Assembly (NCBI GenBank): GCA_965153455.1
Contig: OZ234502.1
Location: 13,237,495-13,301,494 of the forward strand
Direction: 5' to 3'
Length of the DNA stretch: 64,000 nt
Source: Sphagnum compactum
Lineage: Eukaryota; Bryophyta; Sphagnopsida; Sphagnales
The notes under the pieces were generated by a model. That model saw only the letters and a program-made list of their open reading frames with translations, was not told the origin of the DNA and did not search any database. Each line of letters opens with the position of its first letter. Position 1 is the stretch's first letter. Both the position numbers and the translations under genes were made by a program. Positions 33,500-43,515 of this stretch are shown in pieces.

Positions 33500-35050
33500 A
33501 GCTAACTTGCATGTTTTCGAAAATCTAGAAAATTAGGAATCAAGGAACATTTGTTACAAAACATTATCAAACATTCAAAGTGACGAAATGTCCCTTCAAT
33601 TTGAAATATTTCATTTGTTAAACCTAATATAGTATGTCTATAATTAAGTTTAGCATACAATCCTTTAATAATTGTGTGATCAATCAACAAAGGGCAAACA
33701 TCAATCAAATCATCTCCTATGCTAATGAAATAATTATGGAATCCATGACAAATGTGTTGTTGACAATCTGAAACCAAGTCATTATGAAGAATATCAACAA
33801 TTTTGGGTATGTAAGAAGGAGGATAATCAACTTTACCTGTAAAAACCCTTTTCATAAAAGAATTTTGAAGTGTCATTTGGTTGCCAATAATTCCAATTGC
33901 TACCTTGTTTTTCTTTGCCAAAACATGTGTTGCACCTCTCACATGTTGTCCAATTTAATGTCCACCACCCCAAAGGTGCCATTGAAATTACCAAATGTGC
34001 ACTTCCAAAACTTTTTGTCTTCCATCTCCACACGTAACACAAGTTTCAAAACCAAAGTATGATGACATGATGTGAGATGCAACAAAAGGAAAACAAACAC
34101 ATGAAAAACAAACTTGGTGTTCATGGAAAATATCATTTACCTTCTACAGCATATTTGAGCACCCAATTTTCTTTTTGCTTCATGGTTGCCTCTACCTTCT
34201 GTTGGTCTTTTCGAGCTTCTTTTACTACACTAATTTCCTTGTGTTGGTATAATTTTAAATTCTTTTCATGAACACTATCAAAGTCCACTAGCTTTAGGGG
34301 ACAAATGAGTTTTCCAATTCAAGAGGTTAAATGATGGATTGATACTTCTCTCTACCCCACATGGTACACAATACATCACTCACTTCCCTATGGTTTTTAT
34401 CTCGTGACTAATTCATGGATAGTATGCACCTCGCCTAGTAAATCCCCAAAGTGAATCCTCCTCACATGTTTTCCAATTGTTCATCCACCATGCTAGCATT
34501 ACCTTGTCATAGTGAGCCTTCAAGATATGGGATTCCAAATCATCTTGCATTTCTTCAACTTCCAAACCATCATGCTCTAGAAATTCAAGTTTCACCTTTT
34601 TCAATCCATCATTTACAGATCTTCCATGAGAAGACATATCCTCAAGACCACGACCTCGCTTATGGAACTCTGGACATGAAGGTCTTATAATCAAATCAAC
34701 GTGAGGAGCAATAGTACTTGCTATTTGACAACATGCAGTGGGAACAACAATAAAAGATGGTTTTTTATGGAAGTTTTGATGATGCAAGCAGTAAGAACAA
34801 TTTTTTTCAATATCTTGTAAGCTTAGTAACTTTGGCACCCACAATATTTCCCATCATGTTTGTTTTGGCATGGTCCAAAATCTGGAATATCATTTTCTTG
34901 CTTGACATGGAAGTGCTTCTGGCAATCACAACATCCACACAAAACTGGATTGTTCGATGACTGTTCAAGGTTTTGACAGCCACAATCATCACCCATAACC
35001 ACATTTTTGCACTCACCCCATTCCATTTGCAAAAATCAGCAAATATCACC
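33500..35050 (-). pseudogene. Decayed minus-strand coding region with a Cys-rich segment, unrecognised
   Basis: A minus-strand open frame at 33,942-33,502 (146 codons: HVLAKKNKVAIGIIGNQMTL, PKIVDILHNDLVSDCQQH, DDLIDVCPLLIDHTIIKGL) is preceded by 34,844-34,413 (143 codons: NCSYCLHHQNFHKKPSFIVV, LESHILKAHYDKVMLAWWMN, WGFTRRGAYYP). Before that comes a Cys-rich frame at 35,032-34,823 with a CGC-CxC pattern (DDCGCQNLEQSSNNPVLCGC, then CQKHF, GPCQNKHDGKYCGC). The Cys/His spacing suggests a metal-binding domain followed by a second CxxC (NCSYC). Frame changes and stops separate the pieces. The family is unknown to me. It may belong with the remnant at 30.5-32 kb, since strand and composition agree. 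Confidence 0.45.
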
Positions 35051-35834
35051 CGAATGAGCCTCCCACACCTTCTTGAAATCTACCTCGAATGGGTCTAAAA
35101 TATCAATTATAGCAAGTCAAAATGCATTCATCACCTCCTAACAACATGTCAATTTGAAAGTCACAAACTAAAACTGTAAACTAACAACTTAATTTATGTC
35201 ATAATAATGTTGAGTATAATAAAAGTGCAACCATGGTGTGGGCTGATTTATTTTGCAGACCACAAAAGCATGTGACATGATTAAAAACACACACAAAAAA
35301 CATAGTTCAAATAAAAGATGAAACAGTAACCAAAGTGACACATTATAATACGTATCAGATGACAAAAAACTTGATAAGACAAAATCAAATAAGAAAAAGA
35401 AGTTACACCAACATAACAAGGAAAAAGACATGAAAAGAACAAACCACAATTTGCATGGATGAGGAAATAATTAGCATTAAATGGTTATGTGAGCTTTAGA
35501 GGTTTAAAATTACATCCGGATCTAGTTTAAGATTCATGCCCAAAGCACTTCCTTCTTTAGCTCAACCTCATACTCTAAAGATTCATTACCAATAGCAGCA
35601 AATATTGACCTTTAATTAGCCTTACTTGTGAGAAGCTTGAGTTCCCAACATTTGTGTCCGAAATTCTAGCATGTTTCTGAAACTGCATGCCATAACCGGA
35701 ATCGCATCTAAATTAAATGAATTTTTCCTAAAAACAAGTCTACCACTTGGGACTAACCACTGTATAACATTGATTTTGGTACACATGTAACATTAGTTTT
35801 GGTAAGCATGTGCATAATATAAGAGAATAGAAGA
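35051..35834. other. Intergenic DNA, nothing recognised
   Basis: No gene or repeat is supported. Confidence 0.4.
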
Positions 35835-36560
35835 AAAAGGAGCCAACAAATAAAAGAAAAAACTCCCAAAAGACAAGGGGGTTGTGCTTCTTGCACTAAA
35901 CTCAAATGCATGTACACAATCGATGAAAAAAGAAAAAAAATAGCCAACAAATAAAAGGAAAAACTCCCAAAAGATAAGGGAGCCATGCTTCTTGCCCCAA
36001 AAACATGTACACATTATAAGAAAAAAAAATCAGCTAACAAATAAAAGCAAGGAATGACACAAACCATGCCACATGTATAGACGATGTCCAAACACCCAAA
36101 AGACAAGGGGCATAAAGAAGAAGAAAAAACAGCCAAAAAAAAGGTTAGAAAAAGATGCATATTAGATGTCCTCATAAGGTTTGGTAAATATGCTTGCTAC
36201 CCCAAGCCAATAGCCCCACACACGACTTCTTGTGCTTCTCACCCCAAACCTAAAAGTGAAACAAATCTTTAAAAAAACCAACCAACAAAACAAAACAATA
36301 AGGAATGAGACAAACTTGAATAACACATGTACATATTCTTTGCTCGGAAACATTCAAAAGAAGAAGTATGAGAAAAAAAACAGCAAAAGAAAAAAGGTTA
36401 GAAAGTGAAATGTATGTCCTAGCTCTCCCCCACAAGTTCAAGTGTTTGTTGCCCAAGCCAAAGACCTTGTGCACACTCTTGCTTCTACTTCTTTCCCCAA
36501 ACTCGCTTTCATACAAATCAATCTTGAGCTTGTTCCCTAAACAAACTAACAAACCATTGT
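35835..36560. repeat. A-rich nested tandem repeats (~100 bp and ~265 bp)
   Basis: Short units at 35,842 and 35,943, with a truncated one at 36,034, share (GC)(C/T)AACAAATAAAAG, CTCCCAAAAGA-AAGGG and CATGTACACA. A longer pair (about 36,035-36,295 and 36,296-36,555) shares AAGGAATGA-ACAAAC, AAGAAGAA, AAAAAAGGTTAGAAA, ATGTCCT and CCCAAGCCA. The plus strand is strongly A-rich. Confidence 0.65.
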
Positions 36561-37165
36561 AAAAGCAAATGCTGCAAAATAAACATAAAAATAAACAAAT
36601 ATTTCAAAGATTATGCACATCAAAGGTGTCACAACGCTTGTTAAACTAGTCAAAACTAGCCAAGATTTGAGCTGAGTTGCAAATCAAAAGTTTCAGATGA
36701 ATGTCATATGTAGTCAGAGTGGTGACTGTGGGAGAGAACTTGGACTTCCCATGTAAGCTATCTCTTCACCTTCACTTACTTAGGGCTTACCTAACTATAG
36801 GGTTTTACCCCTTAACAAATAGATCTACACCTTCATTTATTTAGGTCCAGCTGCTCCCTATCTTTATTATAAAATACTTATTTTAAAATGTTCAATATTT
36901 AATAAGTTCTGAAAATTCAAAAAAAAACTGGGCCCTCTGGACGCAGACCCCTGTTTAAGAAAAAACTTTTATTATAACTTCTTTAAATCATTTTTGAATA
37001 TTTAAAAAAATTATAATAGAAAAAAAAATTGCCATTGGATTCTACTCATTTTTTTCTTTCTAAAGGTGTTATTAAAAACTACATCATAAGAAAATTTAAA
37101 GGTTTCATAAGTATTAGAAATCATAATGAAAAGTTCGAATGCCCGGTAAGAGTTGCCACCCCGGG
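36561..37165. other. Intergenic DNA, nothing recognised
   Basis: No gene or repeat is supported. The stretch ends at the boundary of duplicon B. Confidence 0.4.
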
Positions 37166-37415
37166 CGTGAAATTTCTTCGCGTCTGCTCGTCTCTTCAAC
37201 CCCCAGCAGATACCTGCATATCTGATCCAATGTACAGATCTTAACGCTTTGGCCAGTAGATTTTCGATCACCAATTGGCATATCGGTGAGCTTTGATAGC
37301 TAGTTTTAAGTCGGCAGGTTTTTAGCTGCATAGCCAATCAATCGAGCAACTTTACGGTCACTAGTAAAGTACACATCTTTGAGCTAGAGACTGCAGAAGA
37401 TTCGATCGGAGAAAA

Positions 37416-37423
37416 TACATAAA
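37416..37423 (+). promoter_or_regulatory. Degraded TATA box of chitinase B
   Basis: TACATAAA followed by G, where copy A has TATATAAA; about 183 bases upstream of the ATG. The C may weaken TBP binding (inference). Confidence 0.45.
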
Positions 37424-37605
37424 GAGGGTAGCAGCAGATGGTGAAATACAGCTTGAGCTGCTGATTGATTTCTTGAGGTTTGTTTTCTGAGTGAAATACA
37501 GCTGCTGCTGAGCTTCGTCTCTCTGATCTGAATTCCCCAGTCAACTTGCCTTGTCTCCCTTGCAGTACCGTGAGTTCAGTCTCTTTCAAAGAAACTTGAG
37601 AGAAG

Positions 37606-39950
37606 ATGAAGGTCCTTCCAGTAGTTGTAGTAGTAGTTTTGGCCTGTGTTGTTCAAGTTGCATCGGATCCGGATCGTCCGCCTCCACCGCCTCCTGATCT
37701 GGATCCGCCACAATGCGGGGTGGAAGCGGACGGCGCTTTGTGCAAAGATAATTTATGTTGTAGTAAATGGGGCCACTGTGGAACCAGCGACGTCTATTGC
37801 GGCGACGGATGTCAGAGCGGCCCGTGTACAACGCTGCCTCCTCCGTCTCCTCCGCCGCCTCCGTCTCCTCCTCCTCCCCCGCCTCCATCTCCTCCTCCTC
37901 CGTCTCCTCCGCCTCCGCCGTCTCCTGCGCAACAATGCGGGGCGGGAGCGGACGGCGCTTTGTGCAGAGATAACTTATGTTGTAGTGCATGGGGCTTTTG
38001 TGGAGCCACCGACGCCTATTGCGGCGAGGGATGTCAGAGCGGCCCGTGTAAAACGCCGCCTTATCCGCCGCGTCCGTCGACTTCTCCGGCTCCGGGTGGA
38101 CTTGGAGAAATACTAAGCGAGTTCTTGTTCAATTCCTTCTTTCCGAACCGGAACAAGTCTTTTTACAATTATGAATCATTCATCGAGGCAGCTAAATCTT
38201 TCCCAGAATTTGCAGCCACGGGTGACAAGGTGCAAAGGAAGCAAGAGGTCGCTGCATTCTGCGCTAACGTATGTCAGCAGACATCATGTACGTTTCAAAA
38301 TCAATTCGATCCGCTTTGAAGGATATTGTGTCTTGCAGCACATGTTTGTCTAAGGACTTTCTAGCTAGAGTACTTTATCACCAAATATTAATTAGAACTG
38401 CATTAAGAATTTCATTTGGGTGTGGCACGATTTGAACCAACCATGTTTTAGACATCAACTGTAAAATTGTCATACTTTGATGGTGCATTCACACCTGAAG
38501 TTAAGTCGATGCTAAATGAAAATATAGGTGGCAACCAATGTTAAATGGACAATAGCTTAATGTTAATTGAATGTTAGTTTAACATAAAATTTTGATGATA
38601 ACTAGGTTTAAGTCCTAAATGGCTAGCATGGTGTTCGTGGACTCAATACTAGTCACTAACATCAAGTGTGAATGCATCTTTATTATAATAATGGGGACTT
38701 AGGAGTCGGAACTTGAGGCATCTGAATGTGAATACTACTTGCATAGGAAGCAGCGTGTTCTGAGCCTTAGGGTACGTTTCCATGTCTTCCGCTCACTCAC
38801 TATTTTCCACGGTTTTGTTACAATTGCTTGAAATGCGCCTAGAGGGGTGCTTGCAGTGCTAAATCTTGGTCTTGCGTGCATGATAGAATGAAAATTTTCG
38901 AAAGAATTAGAGCCCACGGTAGACGCCAGGGACCATCTCTTAATTTGGTCATAAGATGGCGGAAAGGGTTTCTTCGTTCACCTCACTATTTCTAAACCCC
39001 ACTTTGAGAAAATCCACACCTGGCAGTTGCAGGTGTAAAGATCATGGAAATGTTTAGATTACTTTGCAATATGTTTCGTCAAATTCAACTTGTTTTTGTT
39101 TTTGATGTCTTGACGATGCAGGTCTGGTTGATGTTGCAAAAAATCAGAATCATTATAATTGCGACCCCAGGGTCACGTATTGCTGTGCTCAGGGAAATAA
39201 ATACTTTGGACGCGGCCCTCTTCAACTATCATGGTAATTAGAGAATATCTTGCTTTAAGGAAGCTGGACAAGATGATTATGTGTCACAAATTAATTGCAT
39301 CAGCCACTTAAAAGACCTACTGAATCTGAATCTGCTCGAGTTTTCAAGAATCTCAATTCAACCGCCCTTGTTTTTTAGATGTGTTACAAACAATAGACAT
39401 ACCTAGTTTTCTAACTCACGAGACGCTCGCAATATCTTCTATGCATTTTGGCTTTACCAATTTTCACGTCTTCTACAGGAACTACAATTATGGTGCCGCG
39501 AGCCCCTCTGTGGGTTCCGATATCTTCTGTAATCCCGATAAGGTGGCAGAGGACCCAGTTTTGGCATTCAAGACGGCAATTTGGTTCTGGACAACACCCC
39601 AATACCCCAAGCCTTCCTGCCATGACGTCATGGTGGGCAGGTGGTCTCCTAATGCCGAAGATGTGGGAAGAAAACCTGGATTTGGCCAAACTGTTAACAT
39701 CATCAACGGCTATTATGAGTGCGGACCAACGTGGGGTAAAGAGGGTCAAAACCGCGTCAATTACTACAAAGACTTTTCTGGCTCCCTGAATGTGAGCCCC
39801 GGCGAAAACCTTGATTGCAAAGACGCAACCCCTTACCCGGTGAACCTACAGATTAAAGACATACCAGCTATAGAAGAATCTTTTGACTTCCCGTGCTGCA
39901 AGAGTGGATGCTCAGCATCACATCGAGCTGATTCATGGCAACAGATCTAG
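37606..39950 (+). CDS. Secreted double-hevein GH19 protein, catalytic glutamates replaced (copy B)
   Basis: Three exons: 37,606-38,287, 39,122-39,233 and 39,479-39,950 (donors GTACGT and GTAATT; acceptors GCAG and ACAG), giving 421 aa. Intron positions and phases (1, then 2) equal copy A. Residues 1-20 are a signal peptide. A Pro-rich insert (24-36) follows, then hevein domain 1 (about 37-75, eight Cys). Next is a 34-residue Ser-Pro/Pro linker (76-109), hevein domain 2 (about 110-148), a hinge and the GH19 domain from about 163. The fold-defining parts are kept: [48 protein letters not shown]. However, the two catalytic positions read Gln225 (CQQTS instead of CQETS) and Lys234 (VAKN instead of VNEI). 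A chitinase lacking both acids should be inactive, so chitin binding through the hevein domains is the likely remaining role. The C-terminal extension with PCCKSGC is retained. The reading frame is open and splice sites are sound, so it is not an obvious pseudogene. Confidence 0.88.
37831..37932 (+). repeat. In-frame CCTCCGTCTCC-type minisatellite encoding the Ser-Pro linker
   Basis: Repeats of CCTCCGTCTCCTCC and CCTCCTCC units keep frame and encode SPPPPP-like blocks, as in extensins, between the two hevein domains. Copy A has only a seven-residue linker (SLSPPST) here. Confidence 0.75.
38480..38680. mobile_element. MITE inside intron 1 of chitinase B
   Basis: Ends are inverted: TGGTGCATTCACACCTGAAG at 38,481 and ACATCAAGTGTGAATGCATC ending near 38,678. 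It occupies the same intron place as in copy A, so it predates the gene duplication. Confidence 0.55.
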
Positions 39951-40762
39951 ATTCTAAAGCTAGATTTCACAGGCTCTGAACAAGCAAGAAAAATCCAGTA
40001 CAAACGTGTGTGTAGTGGGGAAGCTATATTATATATAACTATAAACAGCATTAATAATGATTCTGCTGATTCTACTTGCTCATGTGGTAGTAGGATTGGT
40101 ATGATGAGAGTTCAGCCACTGGGCTATGCAAGCTACACTTGGGGAAGGCGACGTAGTTCAAGATCCTTTCCAGGAGCATGAGAGCTGTTCTTAATATTGG
40201 TGGCTGTTGCTTTTCTCAAGCAACTAAACCGATCGACACCATAGTAGAAGCTAGCAATATTGCTAGCAACGTCTTTTATGTTTGTTGAACTGGTTTTCTA
40301 TGCCATGAACATACGTATTTTATATTCCTGCGAGACATTTATACTAAATATTCCTTAACGCATCTTCTCTTCCAACCTTTATTTTCTTTGCACTGGATCC
40401 AGTGCAGGGACTATCGAGGTTTCTTTGCCATCAAAATTTTAAACATATGCCATGGGTAATATTGCCACTAATCTTGAGCATTTTTCTGTAGCTTTCATGC
40501 ACCATTCATCTAGTTGGAGGAGATTCCTAATTTCTGGAATCCATTTCAACTTTAGGAATCCAATAGGATTGCTGAAATAATTCATCAAATCAATGGGTTA
40601 TTTGATTATGTCAACAATTGATCAGACTGGGATTGAACATGTGTGATTTCTCAAAAAGATAAGAAGGTGCCGAACTTAATATAAGCCTGTATATTAAGTC
40701 TGAAGTTGTGCATGGGTCGCTTGAGTATTGAGGCAGCTGGATATATATGGACGTAACCACTA

Positions 40763-41020
40763 CAATATTTTGAGTGTTTAAAAACGATTTTCTCATAAAT
40801 TTTTCATAGGATTTTTTATGATAAATTCCACACCAATGTCTTAGCCATCAAACCACCCCACTATTTTGTAAAACAATATGATACTTAATGAATTTAACAT
40901 GTATCCTTGAACTTCCATAAAAAAATTTGTCAATGTATATAACAACATTCGAACTTCAATTTTTTTCATAAGTAGGTTAGTAGTTACCTAGCTAGATAAA
41001 TAAGTAAGTACACTTACCTA
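40763..41020. other. Intergenic DNA, nothing recognised
   Basis: AT-rich sequence between the duplicon and the microsatellite. Confidence 0.4.
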
Positions 41021-41316
41021 CCTATATATTTAAATGTTCATACCTACTTATGTAAACTATAAGTAGGTATGTATGTAAATACTAGGTAGATAATAGTAAG
41101 CAATTACATAGGTAAATAGATGGTAGGTAAATAGGTAAATAGGTAGTTAAATGCTAGGTAAATAAACAGGTAAGCGGGTAGGACATAGGTAGTTAAATGC
41201 TAAGTAAGTACGTAGGACATAAGTAGGTAAAAGGTAGGTAAGTAGATAGGTAGGTAGGTAGGACATAAGTAGGTAGAGGGTAGGTAAGTAGGTAGGTAGG
41301 CAAGACATAGGTAAGG
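41021..41316. repeat. TAGG/GTAAGTAGG microsatellite
   Basis: Long imperfect run of TAGGTAGG, GTAAGTAGG and AAATAGGTA units. It resumes at 42,546-42,620, on the far side of an inserted element. Confidence 0.85.
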
Positions 41317-42545
41317 GGTCAAAACACACTAAGGCCCCCCAAAATTGTAGTCACACATATAATCTTTTTATAATTAATTTTTTGATCATGTATGGACAAC
41401 ACATCTTGGATTATTTTTGCTTATTTTAAGTATATTTCCTTAGCTTTAAACTTCATCTAATCAATTATTTTGAAAAACTCAACAAACATTGAAAAATTTG
41501 AATGTATGGGGATGTAGTCACACTAACACAAGCCACATCAAATGTAACGAGTGTTTAATTTTTCACATTTAAAAATGGTAATTTAATTTGGTGTTAAAAG
41601 TATAAGATTTTTTTATATAATAAAGTTCATAATATATCATTGGAAAATGTGAATTAATTTTTAAAATATCTAATGAATAATAAGATTTCAAATGCATTCA
41701 TTAAGCACTATAAAACATGTTTTTAGCACTAAAAGGATTTATAAATAGACTTCAAAGCTTTTGACAATTACATATATTTTTTTAAAAATTATGTAAACCT
41801 TGACATAATAATATAAAAAAAATTATGAAAAGAAATTTTGAATTTTTTTGTGAAAATTTTTCAAAGAATATTCCACCAAAAGTAATCCCAAAAACAGGCA
41901 AGTGCAGCTCGTGTTATCCTGTTTGCACCCATGGAGTATATTTGTGACAAAATAATACCCGTCACAGAATTTGAAAATTTGAATATATATTTCAAAATTA
42001 AGGTTGTGCATGGAATTTTTGGGTGAACTTTTTATAGTGTATGATATTGATATACATCAATTAAATCTAGGACAATTTAAAATTTTAAAGTTTTTAGATG
42101 AAATTCCATTCAAAAAATGTGGTTTTTTTGCAATTTTTTATTAGTGAATGCATGAAAATATCTTGGTGTTAAGAAAAAACTACTACCATATCAAAAAGGA
42201 GATTTTATAGATGGGCATTACATTATTTTTTTCATTTTTTTATGTTTGATAATGTTTTATGAATCATAAATATGAAGCCCTAAGCTGTTGAAAAATTATA
42301 AGTTATATGCTCTATGTTTATTAATTTTATCCAATCATCCTCATTTAACCATTGGATCAAAATTAATTTTGACTTTAGATGAACTTTGAAATCAAAAATG
42401 TTTTTATGCAAATTCTAAAATTTCTTACTTGTGTTTAGAATAATCAAAGAATGCCAAATTTTAGCTTACTACATACTATAATATTTGTTATACATCAAAT
42501 TTTTTTAACAAAAATGGTTCACCCTTAGTGTGTTTTCACCCTAGG
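41317..42545. mobile_element. TIR element (~1.23 kb) inserted in the TAGG microsatellite
   Basis: Left end AGGGGTCAAAACACACTAAG; right end, read on the minus strand, AGGGTGAAAACACACTAAGG. The microsatellite AGGTA sits on both sides. Because the target is itself an AGGTA repeat, the duplication cannot be proven. Roughly 310 bases at the right end match, in reverse, 30,188-30,500. No transposase frame is seen. Confidence 0.6.
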
Positions 42546-42740
42546 TAGTAGTAGGTAGGTAGATGGTAGGCTAGGTATGTGTTAGGTAAATAGATAGGTA
42601 GATAGCTTAGTAGGCATAGCAAGTAGGCTAACTAATCAAATTAATATGGCCAATTTGACTAAGCATGGCCCTAGCATGGCCGATTTGACTAGGCCATGGG
42701 CATCTTGATGGACCATTTTAAAAATTTGTCCTTCTTGACT
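42546..42740. repeat. TAGG microsatellite tail and ATGGCC-ATTTGACTA short repeats
   Basis: GTAGGTAGGTAGATGGTAGG continues the array to about 42,620. At 42,643-42,700 ATGGCCAATTTGACTA, ATGGCCCTAGC and ATGGCCGATTTGACTA repeat. Confidence 0.6.
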
Positions 42741-42923
42741 AAATGTATGATTTCACACTTGGTCAAAATGATTACATCAATCAAAAAACCAACCAAAAGA
42801 ACCATGTGTTTTTCATGCCCCATGCCTTAAATCAAAATGAATATCCTTTTGGTCAATTTGAACATTATAGTCAAGTTGAACCTTCTGATCTAGTTGTTGT
42901 TGACATTGGAGTGTGGGTGGCAA

Positions 42924-43094
42924 GGGGAGATAATGACACAGGTGGCTTGTGGATGGCATCACACAATTTCGGTTTTAGATTCCAACAAGCTTTTTACTTT
43001 TGGGTGGAGCAAGTATGGCCAGTTAGGTCACGGTGATTTCCAAGATCATCTTATCCCACACCAAGTTAAAGCTCTGGAAAAAGCTAAAGTTTAA
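42924..43094 (+). pseudogene. UVR8: UVR8-type RCC1-repeat exon fragment
   Basis: The plus-strand frame reads GEIMTQVACGWHHTISV, then LFTFGWSKYGQLGHGDFQDH and LIPHQVKALEKAKV. This is the RCC1-repeat blade of the plant UV-B photoreceptor UVR8 (family text VACGWRHTISV ... YGWSKYGQLGHGD ... DHLIPH). A TAA stop follows at 43,092, and one codon later a perfect-looking splice donor GTAAGC begins at 43,098. This is therefore a genomic piece with its exon-intron border, not a retrocopy. No further RCC1 repeat is found on either side, so it is a lone relic. The match to UVR8 rather than another RCC1 protein rests on the WSKYGQLGHGD-DHLIPH combination recalled from the family. Confidence 0.7.
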
Positions 43095-43406
43095 TTTGTA
43101 AGCACATTTCCTGATGTTCTTCCATCTCTTTCACCAGAGTCACAAAATGTCCAAGTCTTTTTTTGTGCAAAGAAATTCTCAATTATAGGGGGTTCTTCTG
43201 CTCTCATCACTTCTTTCTGCTGTATTATTTTGGGAGTGTGCACAGCTGGGAAAGAAATATATATCTTAACTCTGAAAGCATACGTGCTCTCTGATTTGGA
43301 TCACATCTGCACAGATATCCGGGGGCTGGTGCCATACTATGGCATTGGACAATGAGGGCTGAACTGTTTTGTGTAATGTTTTGCAGGCACCATTTTGGAC
43401 ATCTGA

Positions 43407-43515
43407 ATTCCAAAAGCTAAACTCCAAAATCAAAATTCCAAAATGTACAATTCCATAATTTACAATTCCAAAATCAAAATTCCAAGTTCTCCAATTCCAA
43501 AATCAAAGTTCACAA
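43407..43515. repeat. AATTCCAAAATCAAA minisatellite
   Basis: Repeats of CCAAAATCAAAATTCCAAA and TACAATTCCA, unit about 13-26 bases, directly after the UVR8 relic. Confidence 0.7.

Larger units (their letters stand above)
37166..40762 (+). repeat. Duplicon B (inverted copy of 10,155-13,722)
   Basis: Homologous along its length to the reverse complement of duplicon A, including introns and 3' flank, so the copy arose by DNA duplication and not retroposition. Confidence 0.85.

Noticed and set aside
35753-36014. Hydrophobic minus-strand frames with repeated SFxFYLLAIFFLF text
   Set aside because: They translate the A-rich tandem repeat in reverse; the repeated peptide mirrors the DNA unit.
37586-37990. 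Long minus-strand frame opposite chitinase B exon 1, Glu/Arg-rich
   Set aside because: It is the antisense reading of the Pro-Ser linker repeat and hevein exons; low-complexity shadow.
41147-41329. Tyr/Leu/Pro-rich minus-strand frame
   Set aside because: It is the translation of the TAGG microsatellite.
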